From: Streptomyces sp. RerS4
Lineage (GTDB): Bacteria > Actinomycetota > Actinomycetes > Streptomycetales > Streptomycetaceae
Assembly: GCF_023515955.1 (NCBI RefSeq)
Contig: NZ_CP097322.1
Location: 2,048,001-2,112,000, forward strand
Length of the DNA stretch: 64,000 nt
Direction: 5' to 3'
The position numbers and the translations under genes were made by a program. The notes beneath the pieces were generated by a model. The model searched no databases. It was not told the DNA's origin and saw nothing but the letters and a program-made list of their open reading frames with translations. Shown one piece after another: positions 26,249-37,557 of this stretch (its first letter is position 1; each line of letters opens with the position of its first letter).

Positions 26249-26818
26249 CTACAGGCTGTCGAGGAAGCCGAGCGCCACCTTCCAGGTCTCCTCGGCGGCC
26301 TCGGCGTCGTAGTCCTCCAAGTCCGGGTCCGTGAACAGGTGCCCCGCGCCCGGGTACGTGTGCACCTCCACGTCCGCCCCGGCCCGCCGCATCCGCAGGT
26401 ACCAGGCCGTCAGCCAGTCGTGCGGCTCGAAGGGGTCCGGGTCGGCGATGTGCAGCTGCACCGGCAGCTCGTCGGCCGTCGCGTCCTCCTCCAGGTCGGC
26501 GGTGCCGTGCAGGAGCAGCAACCCGCGCGCCTTGTCGTCGGCCAGCGCCAAGTGCTGGGCGATCGAGCCGCCGAAGGAGAAGCCGGCGTAGACCAGCCCC
26601 CGGTCGGAATACGGCGCGGCGGCCTGCACCGCCCGCTTCAGCAGCTCGTCGCGGCCCACCTCGTCCCGGTGGGCCATCCCCTCCTCGACCGTCGCGAACG
26701 TACGGCCCTCGAAGAGGTCGGGCACGTGGACCTCGTGCCCGGCCGCGCGCAACCGGTCGGCCGCCGCGTGGACCGCGGGCCGCAGCCCGTACGTCGAGTG
26801 GAAGAGCATGATGTTCAT
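26249..26818 (-). CDS. Dienelactone hydrolase family protein
   Basis: A 189-residue alpha/beta hydrolase. The nucleophile elbow GFSFGGS holds a serine where dienelactone hydrolases have cysteine; the aspartate is likely in LHIADPDPFEPHDW and the histidine in YPGAGHLFTDPDLEDYD. It starts MNIMLFHSTYGLRPAVHAAADRL, the usual start for actinobacterial members, at ATG 26818. The substrate is unknown; an esterase or lactonase is likely. It is divergent from mscS with 64 bases between. Confidence 0.85.
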   Translation of the reverse strand: MNIMLFHSTYGLRPAVHAAADRLRAAGHEVHVPDLFEGRTFATVEEGMAHRDEVGRDELLKRAVQAAAPYSDRGLVYAGFSFGGSIAQHLALADDKARGLLLLHGTADLEEDATADELPVQLHIADPDPFEPHDWLTAWYLRMRRAGADVEVHTYPGAGHLFTDPDLEDYDAEAAEETWKVALGFLDSL

Positions 26819-26882
26819 CCCTCCATCGTGCCATTCGCCGCGGACAGGGATACGACGGCTCCGCGCGGTTACGTTCTCCCGC

Positions 26883-27941
26883 ATGGAGATGGAGAACGTC
26901 CTTCGGCCCCTGGTGTTCGTCGCCGCCGCCCTGGTGATCACCGTGTTCGCCGGGTGGCTGCTCGACCTGCTGCTGCGCAAGGTGGACACCCGCCACCCCG
27001 AAACCCCCCTGTGGGGCCTGCTGCGGCGCTGCGTGACGCCCTTCCGGCTGGTCCTCGCCACCGCCCTCCTGCAGAGCGTCCACCGCCGCGCCCGCATCCT
27101 GCCGGAACACTCCGCGGGCGTCGGCCACGTCCTGACCCTGGTGATGATCGCCGCGGCGGCCTGGCTGCTCGTACGGATCGCGACGGCCGTGGTGGACTCG
27201 GCGTACGCCCGCTACGCCGCCGCCTCCCCCGACGACGCCCGGGTGCGCCGGGTGCGTACCCAGGTCACGCTGATCCAGCGGGTGGTCACGGCGGTGGTCG
27301 TGGTGCTCGCGCTCGCCGCGATGCTGCTGACCTTCCCCGCCATGCGGGTCGCCGGCGCCTCCGTACTGGCCTCGGCCGGTGTCCTCGGCATCGTCGCCGG
27401 CATCGCCGCGCAGTCCACCCTCGGCAACCTCTTCGCCGGGCTCCAGATCGCCTTCGGCGACACCGTGCGCATCGGCGACACCGTCGTCGTGGACAAGGAG
27501 TGGGGCACGGTCGAGGAGATCACCCTGACCTTCCTGGTGGTCCGCACCTGGGACGAACGCCGCATCACGATGCCCGTCTCGTACTTCACCGGCAAGCCCT
27601 ACGAGAACTGGTCGCGCGGCGGCGCCGAGATGACCGGCACCGTCTTCTGGCACCTGGACCACTGCGCGCCGGTCTCCCTGATGCGCGAGAAACTGGCGCT
27701 GCTGCTCAAGGACATCCCCGAGTGGGACGGCCGCGCCGCCTCCCTCGCCGTGACCGACACCACACCGAGCACCATCGTGGTCCGGGCCGTCGTCACGGCG
27801 CGGAACGCCGACGAGGTGTGGACCGTACGCTGCGCCGTGCGCGAGCAGATGATCGCCTGGCTCGCCGCCGAGCACCCGTACGCCCTCCCGCGCGTCACCA
27901 CGACGCAAGCCGAAGACCGCCCCGACGGCCCCCGCCCCTGA
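26883..27941 (+). CDS. MscS family mechanosensitive channel
   Basis: A 352-residue small-conductance mechanosensitive channel that releases solutes on osmotic downshock. Membrane helices are visible at LVFVAAALVITVFAGWLLDLLL, VLTLVMIAAAAWLLVRIA and VVTAVVVVLALAAMLLTF. The pore helix and adjoining family signature are VLASAGVLGIVAGIAAQSTLGNLFAGLQIAF, followed by the beta domain GDTVVVDKEWGTVEEITLTFLVVRTWDERR. I chose ATG at 26883 (MEMENVLRPL). The C-terminal alpha/beta domain ends in a short proline/arginine-rich tail. It converges with the TetR gene 15 bases away. Confidence 0.92.
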   Translation: MEMENVLRPLVFVAAALVITVFAGWLLDLLLRKVDTRHPETPLWGLLRRCVTPFRLVLATALLQSVHRRARILPEHSAGVGHVLTLVMIAAAAWLLVRIATAVVDSAYARYAAASPDDARVRRVRTQVTLIQRVVTAVVVVLALAAMLLTFPAMRVAGASVLASAGVLGIVAGIAAQSTLGNLFAGLQIAFGDTVRIGDTVVVDKEWGTVEEITLTFLVVRTWDERRITMPVSYFTGKPYENWSRGGAEMTGTVFWHLDHCAPVSLMREKLALLLKDIPEWDGRAASLAVTDTTPSTIVVRAVVTARNADEVWTVRCAVREQMIAWLAAEHPYALPRVTTTQAEDRPDGPRP

Positions 27942-27956
27942 CCCGCAGGCGGCCCC

Positions 27957-28550
27957 TCAGCCCCAGGCGGCGGCGAGCAGGGCGGCGGCCGACTCCTCGG
28001 CCAGTTCCTCGGCGTGCGCGGGCAGCGGGTTCCCGGCCCGCAGGTACCGGCGGACCACGGCCAGCGGCAGGTCGACCAGGGCCAGGGCGAGCCGGTCGCG
28101 GCCCCGCGCCCCCTCCGTGCCCACCTGTGCGCCGAGTCCGTCCAGGGCCGTGTAGACGCGCAGGTTGCCCCGGTCGGCGCGCTCCCGGTACCCCTCGGGC
28201 CAGTCGGCCCGGCCGAACTCCTCGGGGCCGTGGAGCAGGAGCTTGGCCTCGTTCGGATGGGCCCGGCTCCAGGCGACCACGTGCCGGGCGGCGGCGACGG
28301 CGGCCCGCCGCGGGTCGGGGTCGGCGGCGAGGGCGGCGAGGTAGCCCGCCTGGAAGGTCTCGACGGTCCGCAGCCACAGTTCGGCCAGCAACACCGGGCG
28401 CCCGGCGAAGCGGTGGTAGACGGATCCGCTGGGGGCGCCGACCGCCTGGGCCACCGCGGACATGGTCACGGCGGCCGGGCCCGCGCCGGCGGCGAGGAGC
28501 ACTGCGGCGTCGAGGAGCCGGTCGGAGTCGAAGCGGGGTGGTCTCGCCAT
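27957..28550 (-). CDS. TetR family regulator
   Basis: A 197-residue repressor. The N-terminal helix-turn-helix is in VTMSAVAQAVGAPSGSVYHRFAGRPVLLAELW (residues 28-60), as in TetR proteins. The ligand domain, from about residue 65, is leucine/alanine-rich with PEGYRERADRGNLRVY. It is divergent from an SRPBCC-like gene, and the 63-base gap holds an 18-base palindrome at 28565-28582, a likely operator for both genes. The effector is unknown. Confidence 0.92.
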   Translation of the reverse strand: MARPPRFDSDRLLDAAVLLAAGAGPAAVTMSAVAQAVGAPSGSVYHRFAGRPVLLAELWLRTVETFQAGYLAALAADPDPRRAAVAAARHVVAWSRAHPNEAKLLLHGPEEFGRADWPEGYRERADRGNLRVYTALDGLGAQVGTEGARGRDRLALALVDLPLAVVRRYLRAGNPLPAHAEELAEESAAALLAAAWG

Positions 28551-28564
28551 GAATCAGAGAGTAC

Positions 28565-28582
28565 CCTCCAATTAATTAGAGG
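28565..28582. promoter_or_regulatory. Probable TetR operator
   Basis: CCTCCAATTAATTAGAGG is symmetric at 16 of 18 positions and AT-rich at its centre, unlike all surrounding DNA. It starts 15 bases upstream of the tetR start and ends 31 bases before the divergent gene, where it would cover both promoters. Confidence 0.7.
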
Positions 28583-28613
28583 ACCCCCTCCAAAATCCTC
28601 AGGGAGCTTCCCC

Positions 28614-29150
28614 ATGCCCGTCCACAACGTGCACGAACGCCTTCTGACCGCGACCCCCGAGCAGGTGGGCGCCCTCATCGACAGCCTGGCCACCGGCCCC
28701 GCCGACCGGCTCTGGCCGCACCGCACCTGGACCCCGATGGCGTTCGACGGCCCCGTGGTGCACGGCGCGAGCGGGGGCCACGGCCCGGTCCGCTACACCG
28801 TGGCCGCCCACGTCCCCGGCACCTGGGTCCGCTTCGCCTTCACCGCTCCCCGGGGCTTCCACGGCTTCCACGAGTACGCCGCGCTGCCGGTCGACGCGGA
28901 GCACACCGTCCTGCGGCACACCCTCTCCATGCGGATCACCGGCCTGGCCCGGCTCAGCTGGCCGCTCGGCTACCGGTGGATGCACGACGCCCTGCTGGAG
29001 GACAGCCTCGACCTCGCCGAGCGGGCCTGCCACGGCCGGCTGCCGCACCCGGCCCGCTGGTCGGCGTACGTCCGCCTCCTGTACCGGCTCTTCCCCGAGG
29101 AGGGCACCACGCCCGACCCCGAGCCCGCGCAGGCGCCCGCCTCGCGCTGA
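28614..29150 (+). CDS. SRPBCC-like lipid or ligand-binding protein
   Basis: A 178-residue protein that looks like a START/SRPBCC cavity protein: VHNVHERLLTATPEQVGALIDSLA at the N terminus, then beta-strand-rich RYTVAAHVPGTWVRFAFTAPRGFHGFHEYAAL and a long C-terminal helix. It probably binds a small hydrophobic ligand. It is controlled, in all likelihood, by the divergent TetR through the palindrome in between. No enzymatic motif was seen. Gene start is ATG at 28614 with AGGGAG upstream. Confidence 0.75.
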   Translation: MPVHNVHERLLTATPEQVGALIDSLATGPADRLWPHRTWTPMAFDGPVVHGASGGHGPVRYTVAAHVPGTWVRFAFTAPRGFHGFHEYAALPVDAEHTVLRHTLSMRITGLARLSWPLGYRWMHDALLEDSLDLAERACHGRLPHPARWSAYVRLLYRLFPEEGTTPDPEPAQAPASR

Positions 29151-29174
29151 CCCGCCCGGCGCCGACTGCCGGCC

Positions 29175-29197
29175 TGATCCACAGGACACGGCCTACG
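29175..29197. repeat. Copy 2 of the stop-codon-linked repeat
   Basis: TGATCCACAGGACACGGC at 29175-29192 followed by CTACG. It differs from the copy at 12278-12300 at one of 23 bases, and again the CTA is the TAG stop of the minus-strand gene (here the antiporter). CCGGC lies just before it in both places. Confidence 0.75.
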
Positions 29198-30785
29198 GGC
29201 TGCGCAGGCTGCGGACGTCCAGGTGGCGCAGGACCCGGTCCACGATCTCCGGGTCGGCACCCGGCTCGCTGCGGGCCGACAGCACCTCGTGGCGGGCGGC
29301 GGACATCATCTCCCGCTGGATCCGCTGCACGTGGTGGATCCGCTCGACCCGCTGCGCGTAGGCCTCGCGCCGCTCCTCGTCCACCATGTCGGGGCTGATC
29401 CTGGCCCCCACGTCGTACGCCCTCCGGTAGAGCACCTCCACCAGGTCCTCGGGCAGGTCCTCGACCTCCTCGATCTCCCTGAGCCGCCGCTTGGCCGCCT
29501 TCGCCGCGCGGATCGCGAGCTGCCGCTCGGTCTCGCGTTCGGCGTCGGTGTCCGCCTCCACGCCCAGGCGCCGCACGAGCCAGGGCAGCGTCAGTCCCTG
29601 GCACAGCAGGGTGGCCATGATCACGGCGAAGGCGATGAAGACCATCTCGTCCCGCCCGGGGAACGGCTCGCCGGCGTCCGTCCGCAACGGGATGGCCAGG
29701 GCCAGCGCCACCGAGGCCACGCCCCGCATCCCCGACCACCACATCACGACGCTCTCGCGCCAGCTCAGCGGGATCTCCTCGTCGTAGTCCCGCCGCCGGT
29801 GGAGCTTCTTCGCCAACCAGCCGGCCGGCAGCAGCCACACCAACCGTACGGCGACCACCACCGCGACCACGACGGCCGCCCAGCCCGCCATCTCCGCCTC
29901 GCGGCCCTTCGCGAGGTGGAAGACGTTGTGCAGTTCCAGCCCGATCAGCCCGAAGGCCACGCCGGTGACCAGCACGTCCACGACTTCCCAGAACGTGTGC
30001 CCGGCGAGGCGCCCCAACACGTCGTCCGCGTCGGAGGCGTACTCGGCCAGGAACAGGGCGGTCGTCAGCACGGCCAGCACGCCCGAACCGAGCAGCTCCT
30101 CCGCGACCACGTACGCCACGAACGGCACCAGCAGCGTCAGCCCGATCTGGAGGGTGGCGTCGCCGAGCCGGCTCATCATCCGGTTCGTGATCCAGCCGAG
30201 CGCGAAGCCGACCGCGACCGCCACCACGGCGGACAGCACGAACTCGCCGAGCGCGTCCGGCCAGGAGAAGCTGCCGCTGACGACGGCGGCGATGGCCACG
30301 TGGTACAGCACGATCGCGGTGACGTCGTTGAAGAGCCCCTCGCCCTCCAGGATCGACACCAGCCGGCGCGGCAGCCCGAGCGAGCCGGCCACGGCGGTGG
30401 CGGCGACGGGGTCGGGCGGCGCGACGAGCGCGCCGAGCGCGACGGCGGCGGCGAGCGGCAGCCCGGGGACGACGGCGTGCGCGACGGCCGCCACGGCGGC
30501 GGTGGTCACGAACACCAGGGCCACGGCGAGCAGCAGGATCGGCCGGACGTTCGCGGCGAACTGCCGCCAGGAGGTGCGCTGCGCGGAGGCGTAGAGCAGC
30601 GGGGGCAGCACCAGCGGGAGGATGTACTCGGGCGGGATGTTCACGTTGGGCACCGCCGGCACCAGCGCGAGCACGGCCCCGCCGATGGTCATCAACACCG
30701 GCGCGGGCAACCGCAGCCGATCCCCGAGCGGCACGGTGACGACGGCCCCGAGCAACAGGACGAAGAGCAGAGCGAGCTGATCCAC
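29193..30785 (-). CDS. Na+/H+ antiporter (CPA1/NhaP type)
   Basis: A 530-residue cation/proton antiporter of the CPA1 family. About twelve membrane helices are visible in the first 390 residues. The ion-binding region appears as LVAPPDPVAATAVAGSLGLP and LEGEGLFNDVTAIVLYH, with the ND pair conserved in this family, then WSGMRGVASVALALAIPL. The last 130 residues are a charged, helical cytoplasmic tail. Starts with GTG at 30785. Its role is sodium export and pH homeostasis, by family knowledge. The repeat at 29175 abuts its stop. Confidence 0.93.
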   Translation of the reverse strand: MDQLALLFVLLLGAVVTVPLGDRLRLPAPVLMTIGGAVLALVPAVPNVNIPPEYILPLVLPPLLYASAQRTSWRQFAANVRPILLLAVALVFVTTAAVAAVAHAVVPGLPLAAAVALGALVAPPDPVAATAVAGSLGLPRRLVSILEGEGLFNDVTAIVLYHVAIAAVVSGSFSWPDALGEFVLSAVVAVAVGFALGWITNRMMSRLGDATLQIGLTLLVPFVAYVVAEELLGSGVLAVLTTALFLAEYASDADDVLGRLAGHTFWEVVDVLVTGVAFGLIGLELHNVFHLAKGREAEMAGWAAVVVAVVVAVRLVWLLPAGWLAKKLHRRRDYDEEIPLSWRESVVMWWSGMRGVASVALALAIPLRTDAGEPFPGRDEMVFIAFAVIMATLLCQGLTLPWLVRRLGVEADTDAERETERQLAIRAAKAAKRRLREIEEVEDLPEDLVEVLYRRAYDVGARISPDMVDEERREAYAQRVERIHHVQRIQREMMSAARHEVLSARSEPGADPEIVDRVLRHLDVRSLRSP

Positions 30786-30824
30786 TCCGCCACGGTAGCC
30801 GCCGACCCCCTGAGGGGCCGTCTT

Positions 30825-30925
30825 CAGCCTCGCCGGCGTTTGAGCGCCGGGGGTCCGGGGGCGCAGCCCCCGGGGTGGTTCAGCCCGTCCGGCGCTTGAG
30901 GACCGGGGCTGGGCGGAGCCCAGCC
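30825..30925. repeat. REP-like elements and hairpins between nhaP-type gene and rluD
   Basis: Two related units, CAGCCTCGCCGGCGTTTGAG at 30825-30844 and CAGCCCGTCCGGCGCTTGAG at 30881-30900, are each followed by a hairpin: CCGGGGGC-GCA-GCCCCCGG at 30855-30873 and GGCTGGGC-GGA-GCCCAGCC at 30907-30925. The same unit occurs near 37385-37472. They lie after the rluD stop and could end its transcript. Confidence 0.75.
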
Positions 30926-30944
30926 TCCCGCACGGTCACGGCGT

Positions 30945-31886
30945 TCACTGGCTCTCGGCCCGGATCACGTCCAGCGCGTGCTGCAGGTCGGCCGGGTAGC
31001 CGCTCTCGAACTCCACCCACTGTCCGTCCGCCGGGTGCTCGAACCCGAGCCGCACCGCGTGCAGCCACTGCCGGGTCAGCCCCAGCCGCTTGGCGACGGT
31101 CGGATCGGCGCCGTACGTCAGGTCGCCGACGCAGGGGTGCCGGTGCGCGGACATGTGCACGCGGATCTGGTGCGTACGCCCCGTCTCCAGCTTGATGTCC
31201 AGCAGCGAGGCGGCCCGGAAGGCCTCGATGAGGTCGTAGTGGGTGACGGACGCCTTGCCGTCCTGGGTCACGGCCCACTTGTAGTCGGCGCTCGGGTGGC
31301 GCCCGATCGGCGCGTCGATGGTGCCGCTCATCGGGTCGGGGTGCCCCTGCACCAGCGCGTGGTAGCGCTTGTCCACGACCCGCTCGCGGAACTGGTTCTT
31401 CAGCGAGGTGTACGCGCGCTCCGACTTCGCCACGGCCATCAGGCCGGAGGTGCCGACGTCGAGGCGGTGCACGATGCCCTGACGCTCGGAGGCGCCGGAG
31501 GTGGAGATGCGGTAGCCGGCGGCGGCCAGACCGCCGATGACGGTGGTGCCCGTCCAGCCGGGGCTGGGATGGGCGGCGACGCCGACCGGCTTCATGATGA
31601 CCACGACGTCGTCGTCGTCGTGGATGATCTCCATGCCCGGGACCGGCTCGGCGACGAGCTCGACCGGGCGCGGGGGTGCGGGCATCTCGACTTCGAGCCA
31701 GGCGCCGCCGTGCACCCGCTCGGACTTGCCGACGACGCTGCCGTCGACCGAGACCTTCCCCTCCGCTGCCAGTTCGGCCGCCTTCGTCCGGGAGAAACCG
31801 AACATACGGGCAATGACGGCGTCGACACGCTCGCCTTCGAGGCCATCGGGAACGGGCAGGGTGCGGATCTCGGGAATCGTACTCAC
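30945..31886 (-). CDS. rluD: 23S rRNA/tRNA pseudouridine synthase (RluA/RluD family)
   Basis: A 313-residue pseudouridine synthase. The N-terminal S4 RNA-binding domain (about residues 15-75) shows [30 protein letters not shown]. The catalytic motif [11 protein letters not shown] is at residues 140-150, with nucleophilic Asp143. Further conserved parts are KRYHALVQG and [19 protein letters not shown]. By order and length it is the RluD-like enzyme that usually follows lspA, but its target uridines cannot be told from sequence. GTG start at 31886, 75 bases after the lspA stop. Confidence 0.92.
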   Translation of the reverse strand: MSTIPEIRTLPVPDGLEGERVDAVIARMFGFSRTKAAELAAEGKVSVDGSVVGKSERVHGGAWLEVEMPAPPRPVELVAEPVPGMEIIHDDDDVVVIMKPVGVAAHPSPGWTGTTVIGGLAAAGYRISTSGASERQGIVHRLDVGTSGLMAVAKSERAYTSLKNQFRERVVDKRYHALVQGHPDPMSGTIDAPIGRHPSADYKWAVTQDGKASVTHYDLIEAFRAASLLDIKLETGRTHQIRVHMSAHRHPCVGDLTYGADPTVAKRLGLTRQWLHAVRLGFEHPADGQWVEFESGYPADLQHALDVIRAESQ

Positions 31887-31961
31887 CTGTCGAGTATGCA
31901 GGACTCGACGCCGGACCTTTCCCGCGAGCCGTTCCGCGAGGGCCCTGGAGCCGCCCGTGGA

Positions 31962-32528
31962 TCAGTCCTTGTGGACGGTGCCGTCCGGGTCCAGCCCCCG
32001 GAAGGAGAGCAGGACGATCAGGATGCCGCCGCACACGATCGCCGAGTCGGCCAGGTTGAAGACGGCGAAGTGGGCGGGCGCGATGAAGTCGACGACCGCG
32101 CCCCGGAAGACGCCCGGCGACCGGAAGATCCGGTCCGTGAGGTTGCCCAGCGCCCCGCCCAGCAGCAGCCCGAGCGCGATCGCCCACGGCAGGCTGTAGA
32201 GCTTGCGGGCCAGCCGGACGATCACCACGATCACGGTGGCGGCGATGCAGGTGAAGATGATCGTGAAGGCCTCGCCGATGCCGAAGGCCGCGCCGGCATT
32301 GCGGATCGCCTCGAACTTCAGGACGTCACCGATCACCCGGATCGGCGGCTGGTGCTCCAGCTTCGCCACGACGACCATCTTGCTGCCGAGGTCGAGCAGG
32401 TACGCGAGCACCGCCACGACGAGCAGCGCGACGATCCGCCGGTGCCCCTTGGGCGCGTCCGGCTCCGACCCGTGCGCGGCGTCGTCCCCGACCTCCGGCG
32501 TACCGATGATGCGCTCCGCCTCTGTCAC
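31962..32528 (-). CDS. lspA: Lipoprotein signal peptidase II
   Basis: LspA cleaves the signal peptide of prolipoproteins after lipid attachment, in the cytoplasmic membrane. The 188-residue protein has a 30-residue charged N-terminal tail, longer than usual, then four helices. The catalytic aspartates are Asp132 in [10 protein letters not shown] and Asp161 in [12 protein letters not shown]. The GTG start at 32528 ([14 protein letters not shown]) matches the usual actinobacterial N terminus. It lies between a DksA-like gene and rluD, all on the minus strand. Confidence 0.95.
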   Translation of the reverse strand: MTEAERIIGTPEVGDDAAHGSEPDAPKGHRRIVALLVVAVLAYLLDLGSKMVVVAKLEHQPPIRVIGDVLKFEAIRNAGAAFGIGEAFTIIFTCIAATVIVVIVRLARKLYSLPWAIALGLLLGGALGNLTDRIFRSPGVFRGAVVDFIAPAHFAVFNLADSAIVCGGILIVLLSFRGLDPDGTVHKD

Positions 32529-32634
32529 GTGAGTCCCTCGAACTGTCTCGAACCAGGTTGCCGACGATCGGGCATGCCAGGTTCTGGACCCTGACGAGAC
32601 ACGAGGGTACGTCAGGCCGCGCGCATCGCGCCCG

Positions 32635-33570
32635 TCAGTGCCTCCGCTCCTGCTTCTGCTTGCAGTCCACGCAGAGGGTGGCGCGGGGAAACGCCTGCAT
32701 CCGCGCCTTGCCGATGGGCTTCCCGCAGTTCTCGCAGAGGCCGTACGTGCCCGCCTCCAGCCGCTCCAGGGCCCGCTCGGTCTGCTCCAGCATCGAGGTG
32801 GCGTTCGCCGCGAGGGCGAGCTCGGACTCGCGGGTGATGTTCTTGGTGCCGGTGTCGGCCTGGTCGTCGCCCGCGCCGTCGCCGGAGTCGCGCATGAGGT
32901 CCGAGATGGCCACCTCGGAGGCGTCCAGCTCGGTGCGCAGGCGCACCACCTCGGAGAGCAGCTCCGTACGGGCCTCCTCGACCTCCTGCTCGGTCCAGGG
33001 ATCCTCGCCGGGGCGTACGGCGAGGTCACCGGCGGGCGCGGTCTCGACGTCGCGCGCCTTGGGGAGGCCGCTCGTGGCGGCTGCCGCCGTCTTCCTGGCC
33101 GTACCCGCGGTCTTCTTGGCAACCACTTTTCGAGCTCCCGTCTTTCGCGCGGCCGGGGCCGCCCCCTCGGCCGCGGCCGCCTTGGCCGTGGCCTTGCTCG
33201 TGGCCTTGCTCGTGGTGCTCTCGTCGGCCGCCGTCGCCGCCGGGGCGGCCTTCTTCGCCGGGGCCTTCTTCGCGACCTTCTTCGCGGGGGCCTTCTCGGC
33301 CGCCCGAGCCTTCTTGGTCGCCGGAACCTCGACCTCGGCGCCGTCGACGGCCTCGACGGCCTTGACGGCGGTCCTGGTCGCCGCGGTCTTCTTCTTCGCC
33401 GCGGTCTCGGCCGTCGTCTTCACCGCCGTCTTCACCGCCGCCTTCGCCCCCGCCTTCTCGGCCGGGACCTTCTTCGTCGCCGCCTTCTTGGCCGGAGCAG
33501 CCCGTTTGGCGGCAGGCGTGGAGCCTGGCACAGCAGCCACCTCCTGCGTCGCCGTCTTCTTCGCCACCAT
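32635..33570 (-). CDS. DksA/TraR zinc-finger protein with histone H1-like tail
   Basis: A 311-residue two-part protein. Residues 1 to about 180 are Lys/Ala/Thr-rich with repeated AAKKA and PAKKA units, like histone H1 or HU tails, and probably bind DNA or RNA. The C-terminal 125 residues are a DksA/TraR-type module: a coiled coil around [24 protein letters not shown], then a four-cysteine zinc finger CENC...CVDC in [32 protein letters not shown]. DksA-family proteins bind in the RNA polymerase secondary channel; whether this one does is inference. ATG at 33570. Confidence 0.88.
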   Translation of the reverse strand: MVAKKTATQEVAAVPGSTPAAKRAAPAKKAATKKVPAEKAGAKAAVKTAVKTTAETAAKKKTAATRTAVKAVEAVDGAEVEVPATKKARAAEKAPAKKVAKKAPAKKAAPAATAADESTTSKATSKATAKAAAAEGAAPAARKTGARKVVAKKTAGTARKTAAAATSGLPKARDVETAPAGDLAVRPGEDPWTEQEVEEARTELLSEVVRLRTELDASEVAISDLMRDSGDGAGDDQADTGTKNITRESELALAANATSMLEQTERALERLEAGTYGLCENCGKPIGKARMQAFPRATLCVDCKQKQERRH

Positions 33571-33869
33571 GGCCGCGGCCCCTTTTCACATACTGTGATC
33601 TTGTTCGCGAATCGTGCCGGAACGATAAATCGGCACCGACCCGACGGCAACGGGGCACGCGTCCAGCGAGGTCAACCTGCATCCGTTGTGCCCAGCGGGA
33701 GGCCCCGTAATCCGCCCCACCGGCCCCAGGGGATCCAGGATGGGGCGATCGGACCATTCGGGGCATTCCGGAAAGCCCTCCGCGCCCCCGTCGCCACCCC
33801 CGCCCCCACCGTCGCCGGACACCCCGTAAACCGGTCTGCCGACTCGTGCCCCGGCCCGTACACTGGGCG
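33571..33869. other. Divergent intergenic region, DksA-like gene and ileS leader
   Basis: No credible gene is present. TCACA-TAC-TGTGA (33586-33598) is a perfect short palindrome 16 bases upstream of the DksA-like gene, in its leader or promoter. TACACT at 33859-33864 is a plausible -10 box for the T-box/ileS transcript. The rest is C-rich DNA without evident signals. Confidence 0.5.
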
Positions 33870-34140
33870 CAGCGAGAGGCATGGATGGGGACGAGTAGCG
33901 TCGGACGCAGCCAGGAGCGACCCGGGGACGGTGAGAGCCCGGGGGCGAGCGCGATGTGAAGGATCACCCCGGAGCCGCCGGAAGAAAGCCGTACGGGAGT
34001 CCCGTAGGGCGAGTAGAACCGGCTTCGCACCCCAATGAGGGGGCCGCCGGACCCGTCCGGAGGCCAAGGAGGGTGGTACCGCGGGAGCCGTCAGCGCTCT
34101 CGTCCCTCCGGACGGAAGTGACACCCCGCCGGAGGAAGAG
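33870..34140 (+). promoter_or_regulatory. T-box riboswitch controlling ileS translation
   Basis: The leader senses uncharged tRNA(Ile). Stem I shows GACGAGTAGCG, the AGAGCCCGGG arm and a specifier loop with GTGAAGG then ATC (Ile codon, 33963-33965). GAGTAGAACCGG and CACCCCAATGAGGG follow. The T-box proper, AGGGTGGTACCGCGG, is at 34070-34084, with the tRNA-end-pairing TGGT inside. Two alternative perfect stems involve 34105-34115 (CCTCCGGACGG): with CCGTCCGGAGG at 34053-34063 (11 bases, antisequestrator), or with CCGGAGG at 34129-34135 (7 bases), which hides the ribosome binding site of ileS. No T-run terminator is present, so control is translational, as known for actinobacterial ileS. Confidence 0.95.
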
Positions 34141-34149
34141 TTCAGCCTC

Positions 34150-37296
<3,147 letters not shown>

Positions 37297-37311
37297 CGCC
37301 CGGCCGAACCC

Positions 37312-37344
37312 GTGGCCCGGCCCCCACCTCGGGGTCCGGGCCAC
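37312..37344 (+). terminator. ileS terminator
   Basis: GTGGCCCGG at 37312-37320 pairs with CCGGGCCAC at 37336-37344, and the stem extends inward with CCCC/GGGG, 15 bases after the ileS stop. Confidence 0.8.
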
Positions 37345-37384
37345 AGCCGTTTCCCTCCCCGCCCCACGCTTCCACCGTTCCCGC

Positions 37385-37472
37385 CTCAGACGCCGGCGAG
37401 GCTGGATTTGCCGCCCTGGGGGCTCTTCCAGCCTCGCCGGCGTTTGAGCCGCGGGGTCTGGGGCGGAGCCCC
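37385..37472. repeat. Inverted REP-like pair with GGA-loop hairpin
   Basis: CTCAGACGCCGGCGAGGCTG at 37385-37404 and its near-perfect inverse, CAGCCTCGCCGGCGTTTGAG at 37429-37448, could form a long stem around 24 bases. GGGGC-GGA-GCCCC at 37460-37472 follows. The same unit occurs at 30825-30844. The elements lie between the converging ileS and divIVA genes. Confidence 0.75.
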
Positions 37473-37492
37473 GGGGAACCGGAAACGGAAAC

Positions 37493-37534
37493 GGGCCGGG
37501 CCCGGTGCCCCCTGGGGGGTACCGGGCCCGGCCC
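37493..37534. terminator. Very strong hairpin after divIVA
   Basis: A 20-base arm at 37493-37512 (GGGCCGGGCCCGGTGCCCCC) pairs with 37515-37534 with one G-T mismatch and almost no loop. It lies 23 bases after the divIVA stop and can act for both converging genes. Confidence 0.85.
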
Positions 37535-37557
37535 GAACTGCTGTCAGCGGCTACCGC

